Positions 6,204 through 12,588 of a DNA stretch of 20,222 nucleotides are shown piece after piece. Position numbers and translations under genes: made by a program. This DNA comes from an uncultured Porphyromonadaceae bacterium (GTDB lineage: Bacteria > Bacteroidota > Bacteroidia > Bacteroidales > Muribaculaceae). The DNA lies in the NCBI GenBank assembly GCA_900550025.1, contig URQP01000038.1:1-20222 (forward strand). Direction: 5' to 3'. A model generated the notes under the pieces. It was given only the letters and a program-made list of their open reading frames with translations. It was not told the DNA's origin and ran no database searches. Positions within the stretch are counted from its first letter, which is position 1; the number at the start of each line of letters is the position of its first letter.

Positions 6204-8774
6204 TTATTTGACGAATTTCACGGTCTTTGCGGCATTGTCTGCCGTTACTTTTGCGATGTACACGCCGTTGCCCAGACCGCCGAGCTGAATTTCCGCATTG
6301 CCTGAGTTGGGCGACGTGGAAATCACTTTCGAGCCTGAAGCGTTGTATATTTCTACATTGGCAATGTTGCCGTCGGCCGATATTTTCAGCGTTTGTCCTG
6401 CCCTTATGACGTTTATGCTTTCGCAGCCGTTCTGCTGTATGCCGCCCAGCGGCAGTTCAATGTCGCTGATGGAGGCGGTGCGTACGGCCGACGCGTCGAA
6501 TTTGTTGAACTCAAGCTCGTCGAACAGTATCACGCCCTCCCAAGACTGCTGCGGCACGTCGGGGGTGTTGTCAGTGTTCTGGTGGGTGAGGAAGAAGCTG
6601 TCCAAACGCCAGTCCCCTGTCAATTCATCCTCGCCGGTGAACGCAAGGTATGGGTCGTTGGCCAAGTCCCATGCCACGTGTTTCCATCCGCGGAAATCGA
6701 GTACGGTCTCCGGGTCGCGGTACTTGATTCCTCCTGATGCTCCGTTGGCGCGTATGCGTACCGACACTTTGTTGTTCGAGCCGTCGCCGTACACCCAGAA
6801 CGAGAGTATTCCGTCTATGTTGTCGTGGACGGTAGATGCGCCCGAGCTATAATATTCGCGTATCATCCATGCGCCGCCCGTGTCCATCGGGTCGAACGAG
6901 TAGTTTAGCTGTAGGCTTCCGCTGCTCTCCTTGCTTGCTGTTATGCCGCTTGTCTCGATGGAGTTGGCTTCCTGCGTGAGCCCTGCGCTCGAGCCGGAGC
7001 CGTCGGGAGCCCAGAACCCTGATACATCGTCGAGCGCGAGCACTGTCTCCTGCTCCTCTATTCCACGGTATTCCGACAGGAAGCGGAAATTGTACTCGTC
7101 AGAAAGGTTACCCGACAGGTCGGCCAGTCCCTCCTTCACTGTCACCAAGAAGCATTTGTCCAACGGAAGATCTTCGTTGAAATAGTAGTGCAGTACTGAC
7201 CTTTCGCCTATTACCGTGTGGGTGAGCGTTCCGGCGTATGTGTTGCCTTCCTTGTCCTTTACCGTCACAAAGTCGGCGTATGTATCTTCGTTCCAGTTCA
7301 GGGGTTCGCTGTACTCGATGCGTACCACCGGGCGCAGGTTATACTCAACTTCGCTGTCGGCTGCCGGGTCGGTGGAGACTACGGTTGCCGGGGTCAGGTC
7401 GGGTTCTGCCATGGTGATTTCCAGCACATAGTCGTCGCCCCCGGTCCCGTCGCCGTTACCGTCGAGCAATTGCCCGGTCTGCGAGTTCTTTGCCGTCGAG
7501 CCGTCGATGCGGATGGTGTATTTCGTGTTGGGCACAAGCTCCGAGATGTCGATGTTCAAAGTGTAGTCGTTGTCCCACGACAGTCCCACTTTCCCGTCAT
7601 TGTCGATGGAGAATCCCTCCTCTACCGAAGCGCGGTCCATATTGCGCGAGAAAGTCAGCACGATGGGGTAGACCGGGCTTACGGATGTGAAATCGTCGAT
7701 GGAGATGCTTTCCACTTTCGCCGGGGCGTTGGAGGTCATCGCAACGTCGAGCCACGTCACATTGTCGTTGGCCGTACCGTCGGGGGCTGACTTTATTGTC
7801 ACGGTCTTCGTCACTGGGTCATAGCCATCGGCTGCGAACGTCACCTCCACTTCCTTGCCTGCACCGATTCCCTCGAAGAGGTAGAAACCGTTATGGATGA
7901 GGTCGGGGTTGTTGGTGTATTTGTTGAACACCGATTCCCAAGTGTCGGTGGTGTAGGTCTTGCCGTCGGCGGTGACAGTCACTCCGTTGATGGGCACGTT
8001 GTTCTCCGAATTGGTGATTATGCCGGCGAGGAATGTCTGCACCGGGCATTCAAGCCCGCGGTACCCTAATATCGAGCGGAAAGCCGCGAACCCCTCGAGG
8101 CGCTTGTAGTCGTCGTTGATGTTGAGCTGCTGTTGCGAGGCTATGGTGTGGTAGCCTCCCTCGCTCAGCAGCGACGCCATGTTGGAGCGGCGGTTCACCG
8201 AAAGATACGGGTACTGGTTGGCGTGCGTGGCCGGACTCGGGTCGTAGTAGCATCGGTCGGCATAGTTGCCGCGTGTGGTGATGCGCATCACGCCCGTGAG
8301 GTTCGGGTTGAGAATTTCGCCGAAAGCCTTGCCGCCGTTAGGCGTTTTCTCTATGATTTCGCCGTCTTTTTTCCAGCCGCCGTACATTGTAAGCGTCGTG
8401 TTGGTCGAGGCCGCCGCGTCGGAATGGATTGAATAGAAGAAATCCGCGCCCCATGCGTTGGCCATGTCGCTCCGTTCTTCGAGGTCGACTACGGTGTTGT
8501 CGTCCTCACGGCACAGCATGATGCATTCCTCCGGCATGTCGGTGTATGTAGTGAGGTATTCTTTGATGGAGAGTGCCACCCTTACTGTCTTTTCTGCTTC
8601 CGAGTAGCCCCAAAGCCCTTGGTTCTCGCGCGCGGAGTGTCCCGGGTCGAGGAACAGTTTGAAATCGCCCCAGCCTTCAATCTCGGCTGCGGTTGCTGTC
8701 GCGCAAGGCAGTGCCGTTGCGCATAAGGCAGCGGCTATCAAGCCTTTGCCTATGGTATGATATGCTTTCTTCAT
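6204..8774 (-). CDS. Secreted N-acetylmuramoyl-L-alanine amidase with Ig-like domains and type IX sorting tail
   Basis: 856 residues. The signal peptide (1-30) ends ATA|AE. The Amidase_3 zinc domain spans about 38-235: DPGHS at 43-47 (His46), the SEAEK segment at 59-62 (probable ligand Glu61), SIHSD at 115-119 (His117) and LLSEGGYH at 202-209 (probable catalytic Glu205). It would cut the bond between MurNAc and the stem peptide. A CarboxypepD-like sandwich follows at about 243-345 (PINGVTVTADG). Two Big_5/SbsA-type Ig domains cover about 353-455 and 462-567. A galactose-binding-like region covers about 575-760, and a Por_Secre_tail-like domain covers 785-856 (VEIYNASGSKV near 807-817, NGVYIAKV near 836-843, final KFVK). 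The tail predicts export by the type IX system and surface attachment or release. The start lies eight bases after the preceding gene, so the two are an operon. Confidence 0.85.
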   Translation of the reverse strand: MKKAYHTIGKGLIAAALCATALPCATATAAEIEGWGDFKLFLDPGHSARENQGLWGYSEAEKTVRVALSIKEYLTTYTDMPEECIMLCREDDNTVVDLEERSDMANAWGADFFYSIHSDAAASTNTTLTMYGGWKKDGEIIEKTPNGGKAFGEILNPNLTGVMRITTRGNYADRCYYDPSPATHANQYPYLSVNRRSNMASLLSEGGYHTIASQQQLNINDDYKRLEGFAAFRSILGYRGLECPVQTFLAGIITNSENNVPINGVTVTADGKTYTTDTWESVFNKYTNNPDLIHNGFYLFEGIGAGKEVEVTFAADGYDPVTKTVTIKSAPDGTANDNVTWLDVAMTSNAPAKVESISIDDFTSVSPVYPIVLTFSRNMDRASVEEGFSIDNDGKVGLSWDNDYTLNIDISELVPNTKYTIRIDGSTAKNSQTGQLLDGNGDGTGGDDYVLEITMAEPDLTPATVVSTDPAADSEVEYNLRPVVRIEYSEPLNWNEDTYADFVTVKDKEGNTYAGTLTHTVIGERSVLHYYFNEDLPLDKCFLVTVKEGLADLSGNLSDEYNFRFLSEYRGIEEQETVLALDDVSGFWAPDGSGSSAGLTQEANSIETSGITASKESSGSLQLNYSFDPMDTGGAWMIREYYSSGASTVHDNIDGILSFWVYGDGSNNKVSVRIRANGASGGIKYRDPETVLDFRGWKHVAWDLANDPYLAFTGEDELTGDWRLDSFFLTHQNTDNTPDVPQQSWEGVILFDELEFNKFDASAVRTASISDIELPLGGIQQNGCESINVIRAGQTLKISADGNIANVEIYNASGSKVISTSPNSGNAEIQLGGLGNGVYIAKVTADNAAKTVKFVK

Positions 8775-8782
8775 AGTCGTAA

Positions 8783-9694
8783 TCAGTATTTTAGGTCAAT
8801 GACATAGATGGATGCGTCCTGTGCGTTCTCGAACGCCACTCTTTTGCCGTCGGGCGATACTGCCGGGGTCAGCGGGATGCAGTCGGTGTTGCCGGTCAGT
8901 AGCACTTCGTTGCCGTTCTCCGTGTCGATGGCATAAAGGTCGGAAGCCGTGAAGCGGCTGGCGCGCGACACCACTACGGTGCGGTTGTCGGGAAGCCATG
9001 CCGGGTGAGAGCCGTCGCATAGGCTTTGCACGTCAGAGCCGTCGGCATTGCAGGTGAACACTCCTTTGCCGGGCAGTTGGAATGCCACTTTCTTGCCGTC
9101 GGGCGACAGTGCCGGATTTAGCACCATTTTTGCGCCATAAGGACGCAGCGAGGCGATTTGCTTTGCCGCGCCGACAGGGTCGTTCATCATTGTGGAATAG
9201 GCGTCGGGCGTGGCGTTAGTCTTGGCGGATGTCCTCACGTTTGCCGCCTTGAACCCTTCATGATCTGTGAAGATTACACGCTCCGCGTCTTTCCATGTGG
9301 GCGTGCCTTTCATACCGCGGGTCTTGGCCACCACTGTGCGGCTGCTGCCGTTTTCAATGTCCCACACTTTCAGCTCGTGCAGCACGCGGCGGTTTTCCGT
9401 CACGTTGGTCCTGCCGAGAATCGACTTGCTGTCGCCGCTCCACGCCATCTTGTAGCCCGCGCCAGCCTCGCCGGTCACCTTTTTCAGGCCGGAACCGTCG
9501 GCATTGGCCACAAAGATGCCTGTGTAATTGTCTGCGGTGACGGCTATCTTGCTGCCATCAGGCGACCATACCGGGGACATCAGTCCCGCGCTCGACTTGA
9601 TGAGCAACTGAGGCTCGCCGGCTCCTTTTGGCTGGGCGAACGCGACGCCTCCCGCTATGCATAGCGAAAAGGCGACGAGTAGACATTTTTTCAT
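8783..9694 (-). CDS. Exported TolB-like (PD40) beta-propeller protein
   Basis: 303 residues with a signal peptide at 1-20 (MKKCLLVAFSLCIAGGVAFA|Q), so periplasmic or surface. PD40/TolB-type propeller blades are visible as repeated SPDG turns: PVWSPDGSKIAV at 41-52, NPALSPDGKKVAF at 193-205 and PAVSPDGKRVAF at 277-288, with ANADGSGL (63-70) and CNADGSDV (215-222) in matching places. Five or six blades are likely. No catalytic domain is seen, so a binding or scaffold role is inferred rather than a peptidase. The frame extends to a TTG at 9733, but that overlaps the -7 box and the signal peptide starts at the ATG at 9694. It is first in a two-gene operon with the amidase (eight-base gap), so both may act at the envelope. 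It is not canonical TolB, because no TolB N-terminal domain or tol-pal neighbours are present. Confidence 0.8.
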   Translation of the reverse strand: MKKCLLVAFSLCIAGGVAFAQPKGAGEPQLLIKSSAGLMSPVWSPDGSKIAVTADNYTGIFVANADGSGLKKVTGEAGAGYKMAWSGDSKSILGRTNVTENRRVLHELKVWDIENGSSRTVVAKTRGMKGTPTWKDAERVIFTDHEGFKAANVRTSAKTNATPDAYSTMMNDPVGAAKQIASLRPYGAKMVLNPALSPDGKKVAFQLPGKGVFTCNADGSDVQSLCDGSHPAWLPDNRTVVVSRASRFTASDLYAIDTENGNEVLLTGNTDCIPLTPAVSPDGKRVAFENAQDASIYVIDLKY

Positions 9695-9730
9695 AGAGTA
9701 GGTTTTTATTAGGTTTGTAAATCTGTTTTT

Positions 9731-9738
9731 CAAAATTA
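9731..9738 (-). promoter_or_regulatory. -7 box of the TolB-like/amidase operon
   Basis: On the minus strand this reads TAATTTTG, matching TAnnTTTG, about 36 bases before the ATG at 9694. The flanking region 9739-9780 is very AT-rich. No clear -33 element is seen. Confidence 0.5.
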
Positions 9739-9816
9739 GCCAACCAAATTAAAAAATATTGTATAAAAAAAACAATTTATTTTAATCGGCGTCCGGCATC
9801 TGATAGTTGACCGCAT

Positions 9817-9880
9817 GCAAGCGGAGCGCAGCTTGGGGTCACGCCGCACCCTCCACCCTACGGCCGCATAGCGGTCGCAC
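9817..9880 (+). repeat. Repeat family C copy
   Basis: GCAAGCGGAGCGCAGCTTGGG, then a variable C-rich stretch, then ACGGCCGCATAGCGGTCGCAC. Same start and end blocks as 15270-15343, 19002-19107 and 19647-19752. Confidence 0.8.
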
Positions 9881-9934
9881 ACCATAACACTCACTCAACC
9901 CTATACCTCAGTTTGTCCTGTCCATGATTTTGTG

Positions 9935-9953
9935 CATTGGTGTCCGCTAAAAA
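9935..9953. repeat. Third copy of the TTGGTGTCC inverted-repeat end
   Basis: CATTGGTGTCCGCTAAAAA matches the reverse complement of 1686-1704 at 18 of 19 positions. A family A copy begins 40 bases later. At 1686 a family A copy lies on the other side, so the two loci may be opposite halves of one element type. Confidence 0.6.
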
Positions 9954-9992
9954 TATTGGTTTATGTGGTGCAATGCGCTGCCGCCGATGAAG

Positions 9993-10105
9993 CAGCCCCG
10001 TGGGGGCTGTTGCTGCGTAACCCGCGGCCTTGGCCGTGGGTAGGTGGCAGACAAAGGCATCGGCCTCGTGGAGGTCGCGCTTGAAGCAACTATGCTATGG
10101 GTGCG
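9993..10105 (+). repeat. Repeat family A, copy 2
   Basis: CAGCCCCGTGGGGGCTG hairpin, GCGTAACCC, hairpin CCCGCGGCC-TT-GGCCGTGGG, then CATCGGCCTCGTGGAGGTCGCGCTTG and AAGCAACTATGCTATGGGTGCGG. Bases 10106-10250 contain two small GC-rich hairpins (for example ATGCGGCTAAAGCCGC) and no gene. Confidence 0.85.
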
Positions 10106-10251
10106 GCTATGTGGCTGAATCAGGCAGTGCGCTGGATATGCGGCTAAAGCCGCTGGCACTGGCAGCACTGCGGTGTGGTTGGTTTCCCCTATACCATTAT
10201 CACGTTACGTTGCATATCCGCGTTAAGCAAAGTTAAAATAGGCGTTTCCTG

Positions 10252-10281
10252 TTGCTGATTCAGATTTTGTATATACTTTTG
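10252..10281 (+). promoter_or_regulatory. Promoter of the ABC/GntR operon
   Basis: TTG (10252-10254), exactly 19 bases, then TACTTTTG (10274-10281). This is the best match in the window to the Bacteroides -33/-7 promoter. Transcription should start near 10288, inside the palindrome at 10283-10306. Confidence 0.85.
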
Positions 10282-10282
10282 C

Positions 10283-10306
10283 AGTGTACTAATCAACTAA
10301 TACACT
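10283..10306. promoter_or_regulatory. Probable GntR operator overlapping the transcription start
   Basis: A 24-base imperfect palindrome: the left half AGTGTACTAATC mirrors the right half AACTAATACACT (outer arms AGTGTA/TACACT perfect, inner bases partly matched). It follows the -7 box directly. GntR-family operators are typically palindromes with GT and AC in the half-sites, and the regulator is encoded third in this operon, so autorepression is the natural reading. Confidence 0.65.
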
Positions 10307-10337
10307 AAAACGAAAATAATAACAGAAACAATATAAT

Positions 10338-10345
10338 TAAGGAGG
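10338..10345 (+). promoter_or_regulatory. Strong Shine-Dalgarno sequence
   Basis: TAAGGAGG lies ten bases before the ATG at 10356. Bacteroidota genes generally lack such sites and use A/T-rich leaders; every other leader in this window follows that rule. It decides the start: a nearer ATG at 10348 is out of frame and only two bases from the site. Confidence 0.75.
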
Positions 10346-10355
10346 AAATGCTTTT

Positions 10356-11225
10356 ATGGAAAAAATCGTTGAAATCGACGGAATCACTTTCAGTTACGGC
10401 CGCAAGCGTGCTGAGGTGTTCAAGGATTTTTCGCTCGCTTTCGGCAAAGGCACGATTTGCGGGCTGCTCGGGCGCAACGGCTCGGGAAAGTCGACTTTGC
10501 TCTATCTGATGTGCGGACTTCTCCGCGCACGCTCGGGCAGCATCCGCTACAAGGGCGTTGACGTGGCTTTACGTCGTCCGGATACGCTTTCCGACACGTA
10601 TATAGTGCCTGAAGAATTCACTTTGCCCGACGTAAAGCTGTCGCAATTCGTGAAACTTAACGCTCCGTTCTATCCAAATTTCAGCAACGAGACGCTGCGC
10701 CGTTGCCTCGACGATTTCGGGATGCCGGCCGACATCCATCTCGGCGAACTGTCGATGGGACAGAAAAAGAAGGCGTATATGTGCTTCGCCTTGGCCACCA
10801 ACACTTCGCTGCTTCTTATGGACGAGCCTACAAACGGTTTCGACATTCCATCGAAAAGCCAGATGCGCAAGGTGATAGCTTCGGGAATGACCGACGAGCG
10901 CATAATCGTGATTTCCACCCATCAGGTGCGCGACGTGGAGAATCTGCTCGACCATATCGTGATGATTGACGATAGCCGCTTGCTTTTGGACGCTTCCTAC
11001 GCCGGGATAACCGCCGGACTGCTGTTCGAGGAACGCCCGCTGAGCGACACTACCGGCGATGCTCTCTATGTGCAGCCGTCGCTCCACGGCAACAGCGTGA
11101 TTGTCCCGAACCGCACCGGTGAAGAGAGCGCGGTCAACTTGGAAGTGCTTTTCAACGCCGTGCTTGCCGACGGCGATAAAATCCGCGCGGCGATAGATGC
11201 GTCAACTGAACACAATAATGACTAA
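10356..11225 (+). CDS. ABC transporter ATP-binding protein, YtrB-like
   Basis: 289 residues, the cytoplasmic ATPase of an ABC-2-type exporter. Walker A GRNGSGKST is at 39-47, the signature LSMGQ at 132-136, Walker B LLLMDEP at 152-158 with the catalytic Glu157, and the H-loop His in STHQ at 187-190. The Q-loop position reads YIVPEEF (82-88) with Glu in place of Gln, a variation I would expect to alter coupling to the permease. The 220-289 extension has no recognised domain. It is first gene of an operon; its stop overlaps the permease start by eight bases. Similar GntR-ABC-permease sets in Gram-positives respond to cell-wall antibiotics; the substrate here is unknown. It is presumably repressed by the GntR protein at 10283-10306. 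Confidence 0.92.
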   Translation: MEKIVEIDGITFSYGRKRAEVFKDFSLAFGKGTICGLLGRNGSGKSTLLYLMCGLLRARSGSIRYKGVDVALRRPDTLSDTYIVPEEFTLPDVKLSQFVKLNAPFYPNFSNETLRRCLDDFGMPADIHLGELSMGQKKKAYMCFALATNTSLLLMDEPTNGFDIPSKSQMRKVIASGMTDERIIVISTHQVRDVENLLDHIVMIDDSRLLLDASYAGITAGLLFEERPLSDTTGDALYVQPSLHGNSVIVPNRTGEESAVNLEVLFNAVLADGDKIRAAIDASTEHNND

Positions 11226-12063
11226 AAAAGATACGGAGATGACAAGATATGGTTTCAGCCTGTCGCGGCTGTGCTTGGTGGCTAAACGCGACATTATGGA
11301 GAATTGGAAAAAGAACCTTTACAACTGTCTGACGCTTTACGCCATACTCGCGTCGGCATTGGTGTTCACCATGCTCCGTCTGCACGGCGTGCATGAAAAG
11401 GTGCCAAACGGCTTTTGGCTGTGCATGGCGCTTGTGGCGTTCGGCGGATGGGCGGTGGTGCTTTCCAACGTGATGGAGTCGATGTCCACAAAGGCTAAGC
11501 GCATAGCTTTCCTGATGGTTCCGGCCACGAGCCTTGAGAAATACCTTTGGAGGCTGATTTATGTCACCGTCGGGTTCGCGGTTTCTTTTGCGGTGGCTCT
11601 TTTGGCCACCGACGTGACCTACCTGCTGCTAAATTCCATATTCGGCGAGGAAGAATACCGCTCGCTGGCGGGATTCGCAATTGGAGTTTATTTGAATTGG
11701 AATAGTCTTGCGCTCGACGATAATTGGCTGCTTACGGTGTGGTCGTTCGTGATTACCCTATGGGGATATTCCTTCTTCGTGCTGGGAGGGGCATTTTGGC
11801 GCAGACGTGCTTTCGTGAAGACGGTCGGTTGCATATTGCTCGCGTTCTTGCTGCTGCTCACGGCGATGCAATGGGTGCCGCTCAGCGCGGAGCACTCGTT
11901 CTACGAATGGGTGCATACCGTTATGGCCGACGAGGGCAAGGCTACCGTAGCCGTCTCGCTGCTCACCATCGTATTCTTCCTTTTCACGGTGCTGAACCTT
12001 TGGTTGGGCTACCGGCTGTTCCGTCGCTCGCAGATTGTAGGATTCAAACGCTCGAAATTATGA
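11218..12063 (+). CDS. ABC-2-type permease, six transmembrane segments
   Basis: 281 residues from the ATG at 11218. The first 30 residues are cytoplasmic and basic. Hydrophobic segments are at about 35-55, 66-85, 112-140, 170-191, 200-222 and 243-266, giving six membrane spans, followed by a basic C-terminus (RLFRRSQIVGFKRSKL). The FLMVPATSLEKYLWRL stretch (98-113) is typical of small Bacteroidales ABC permeases paired with YtrB-like ATPases. The gene overlaps the ATPase gene by eight bases (ATGACTAA) and the gntR gene by four (ATGA), so all three are translationally coupled. A further in-frame start at 11197 would lie deeper in the ATPase gene and is less likely. The transported substrate cannot be told from sequence. 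Confidence 0.85.
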   Translation: MTKKDTEMTRYGFSLSRLCLVAKRDIMENWKKNLYNCLTLYAILASALVFTMLRLHGVHEKVPNGFWLCMALVAFGGWAVVLSNVMESMSTKAKRIAFLMVPATSLEKYLWRLIYVTVGFAVSFAVALLATDVTYLLLNSIFGEEEYRSLAGFAIGVYLNWNSLALDDNWLLTVWSFVITLWGYSFFVLGGAFWRRRAFVKTVGCILLAFLLLLTAMQWVPLSAEHSFYEWVHTVMADEGKATVAVSLLTIVFFLFTVLNLWLGYRLFRRSQIVGFKRSKL

Positions 12064-12416
12064 ATTTCAAGGAAAGCCGTCCGATATATCTTCAGATAGC
12101 CGACCGCATAATGGACGAGATACAGCGCGGAGTGTATCCCGAAGGAGGGCGCATCCCTTCGGTGCGCGAATATGCCGCCATTGTCGAGGTGAACGCCAAC
12201 ACCGCAATGCGTTCCTACGACTATCTGCAAAACAAGGGAATCATCTATAACAAGCGGGGCATAGGCTATTTCGTGGCCGAAGGCGCGGCGCGGGAGGTGC
12301 TTGAGCTGCGCCGTGCGGAATTTCTCAACGAGGAGCTTCCCGAAATGCTCGGTAAAATCCGCGCGCTCGGCATCCCTTTCGCCGAAATAGAGAAAAAGTG
12401 GAGGGATGAGTGTTAA
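12060..12416 (+). CDS. GntR-family regulator, YtrA subfamily
   Basis: 118 residues, the short YtrA class: a winged helix-turn-helix plus a small C-terminal helical dimerisation segment, with no ligand domain. Residues 7-75 hold the DNA-binding domain: RPIYLQIADRIMDEIQRGVY, then the GGRIPSVREYA turn (29-39), the recognition-helix region VNANTAMRSYDYLQNKG (44-60) and the wing IIYNKRGIGYFVAE (61-74). Residues 80-118 form the helical tail. Translation starts at the ATG overlapping the permease stop (ATGA); a longer frame beginning at 11724 runs inside the permease and lacks family similarity. It is third in its operon, where many relatives are first. It probably represses its own operon at the 10283-10306 palindrome. 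Confidence 0.92.
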   Translation: MNFKESRPIYLQIADRIMDEIQRGVYPEGGRIPSVREYAAIVEVNANTAMRSYDYLQNKGIIYNKRGIGYFVAEGAAREVLELRRAEFLNEELPEMLGKIRALGIPFAEIEKKWRDEC

Positions 12417-12527
12417 GTGTTGAGGGTTGAGTGTTGAGTGTTGAGTGATTTCAGAGAAGCCTAACCTTCAATTTCTTTCTCTCAACCCTCAACTCTCAAC
12501 CCTCAACATTAACCTTTAACCTTTTTT
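12417..12527 (+). terminator. Long heptad-repeat hairpin ending the ABC/GntR operon
   Basis: Directly after the gntR TAA, the left arm at 12418-12445 is built from TTGAGGG/TTGAGTG heptads. It pairs with 12481-12508 (CTCAACCCTCAACTC and onward) over 28 bases with two mismatches and a 35-base loop. CTTTTTT at 12521-12527 could act as the release tract, although it lies 12 bases past the stem. Termination is inferred. Confidence 0.6.
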
Positions 12528-12529
12528 CA

Positions 12530-12569
12530 CCCCCCCCCATTTTGATTTGGAATAATTGGCATACATTTG
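12530..12569 (+). promoter_or_regulatory. Promoter of the barrel-protein gene with an adjacent C9 tract
   Basis: TACATTTG (12562-12569) matches TAnnTTTG, and TTTG at 12541-12544 lies 17 bases upstream. Nine consecutive C (12530-12538) end two bases before that -33 element. The leader to the ATG at 12589 is under 20 bases. Confidence 0.65.
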
Positions 12570-12588
12570 TGCCGGAATTTAAAAGAAG

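Noticed and set aside
8783..9694. Dipeptidyl peptidase or true TolB
   Set aside because: There is no C-terminal hydrolase domain and no tol-pal context; only propeller blades are present.
11724..12059. Long N-terminal extension of the GntR gene
   Set aside because: It lies wholly inside the permease in another frame and has no similarity; the YtrA class starts at the MNFKESRPIYLQ region.
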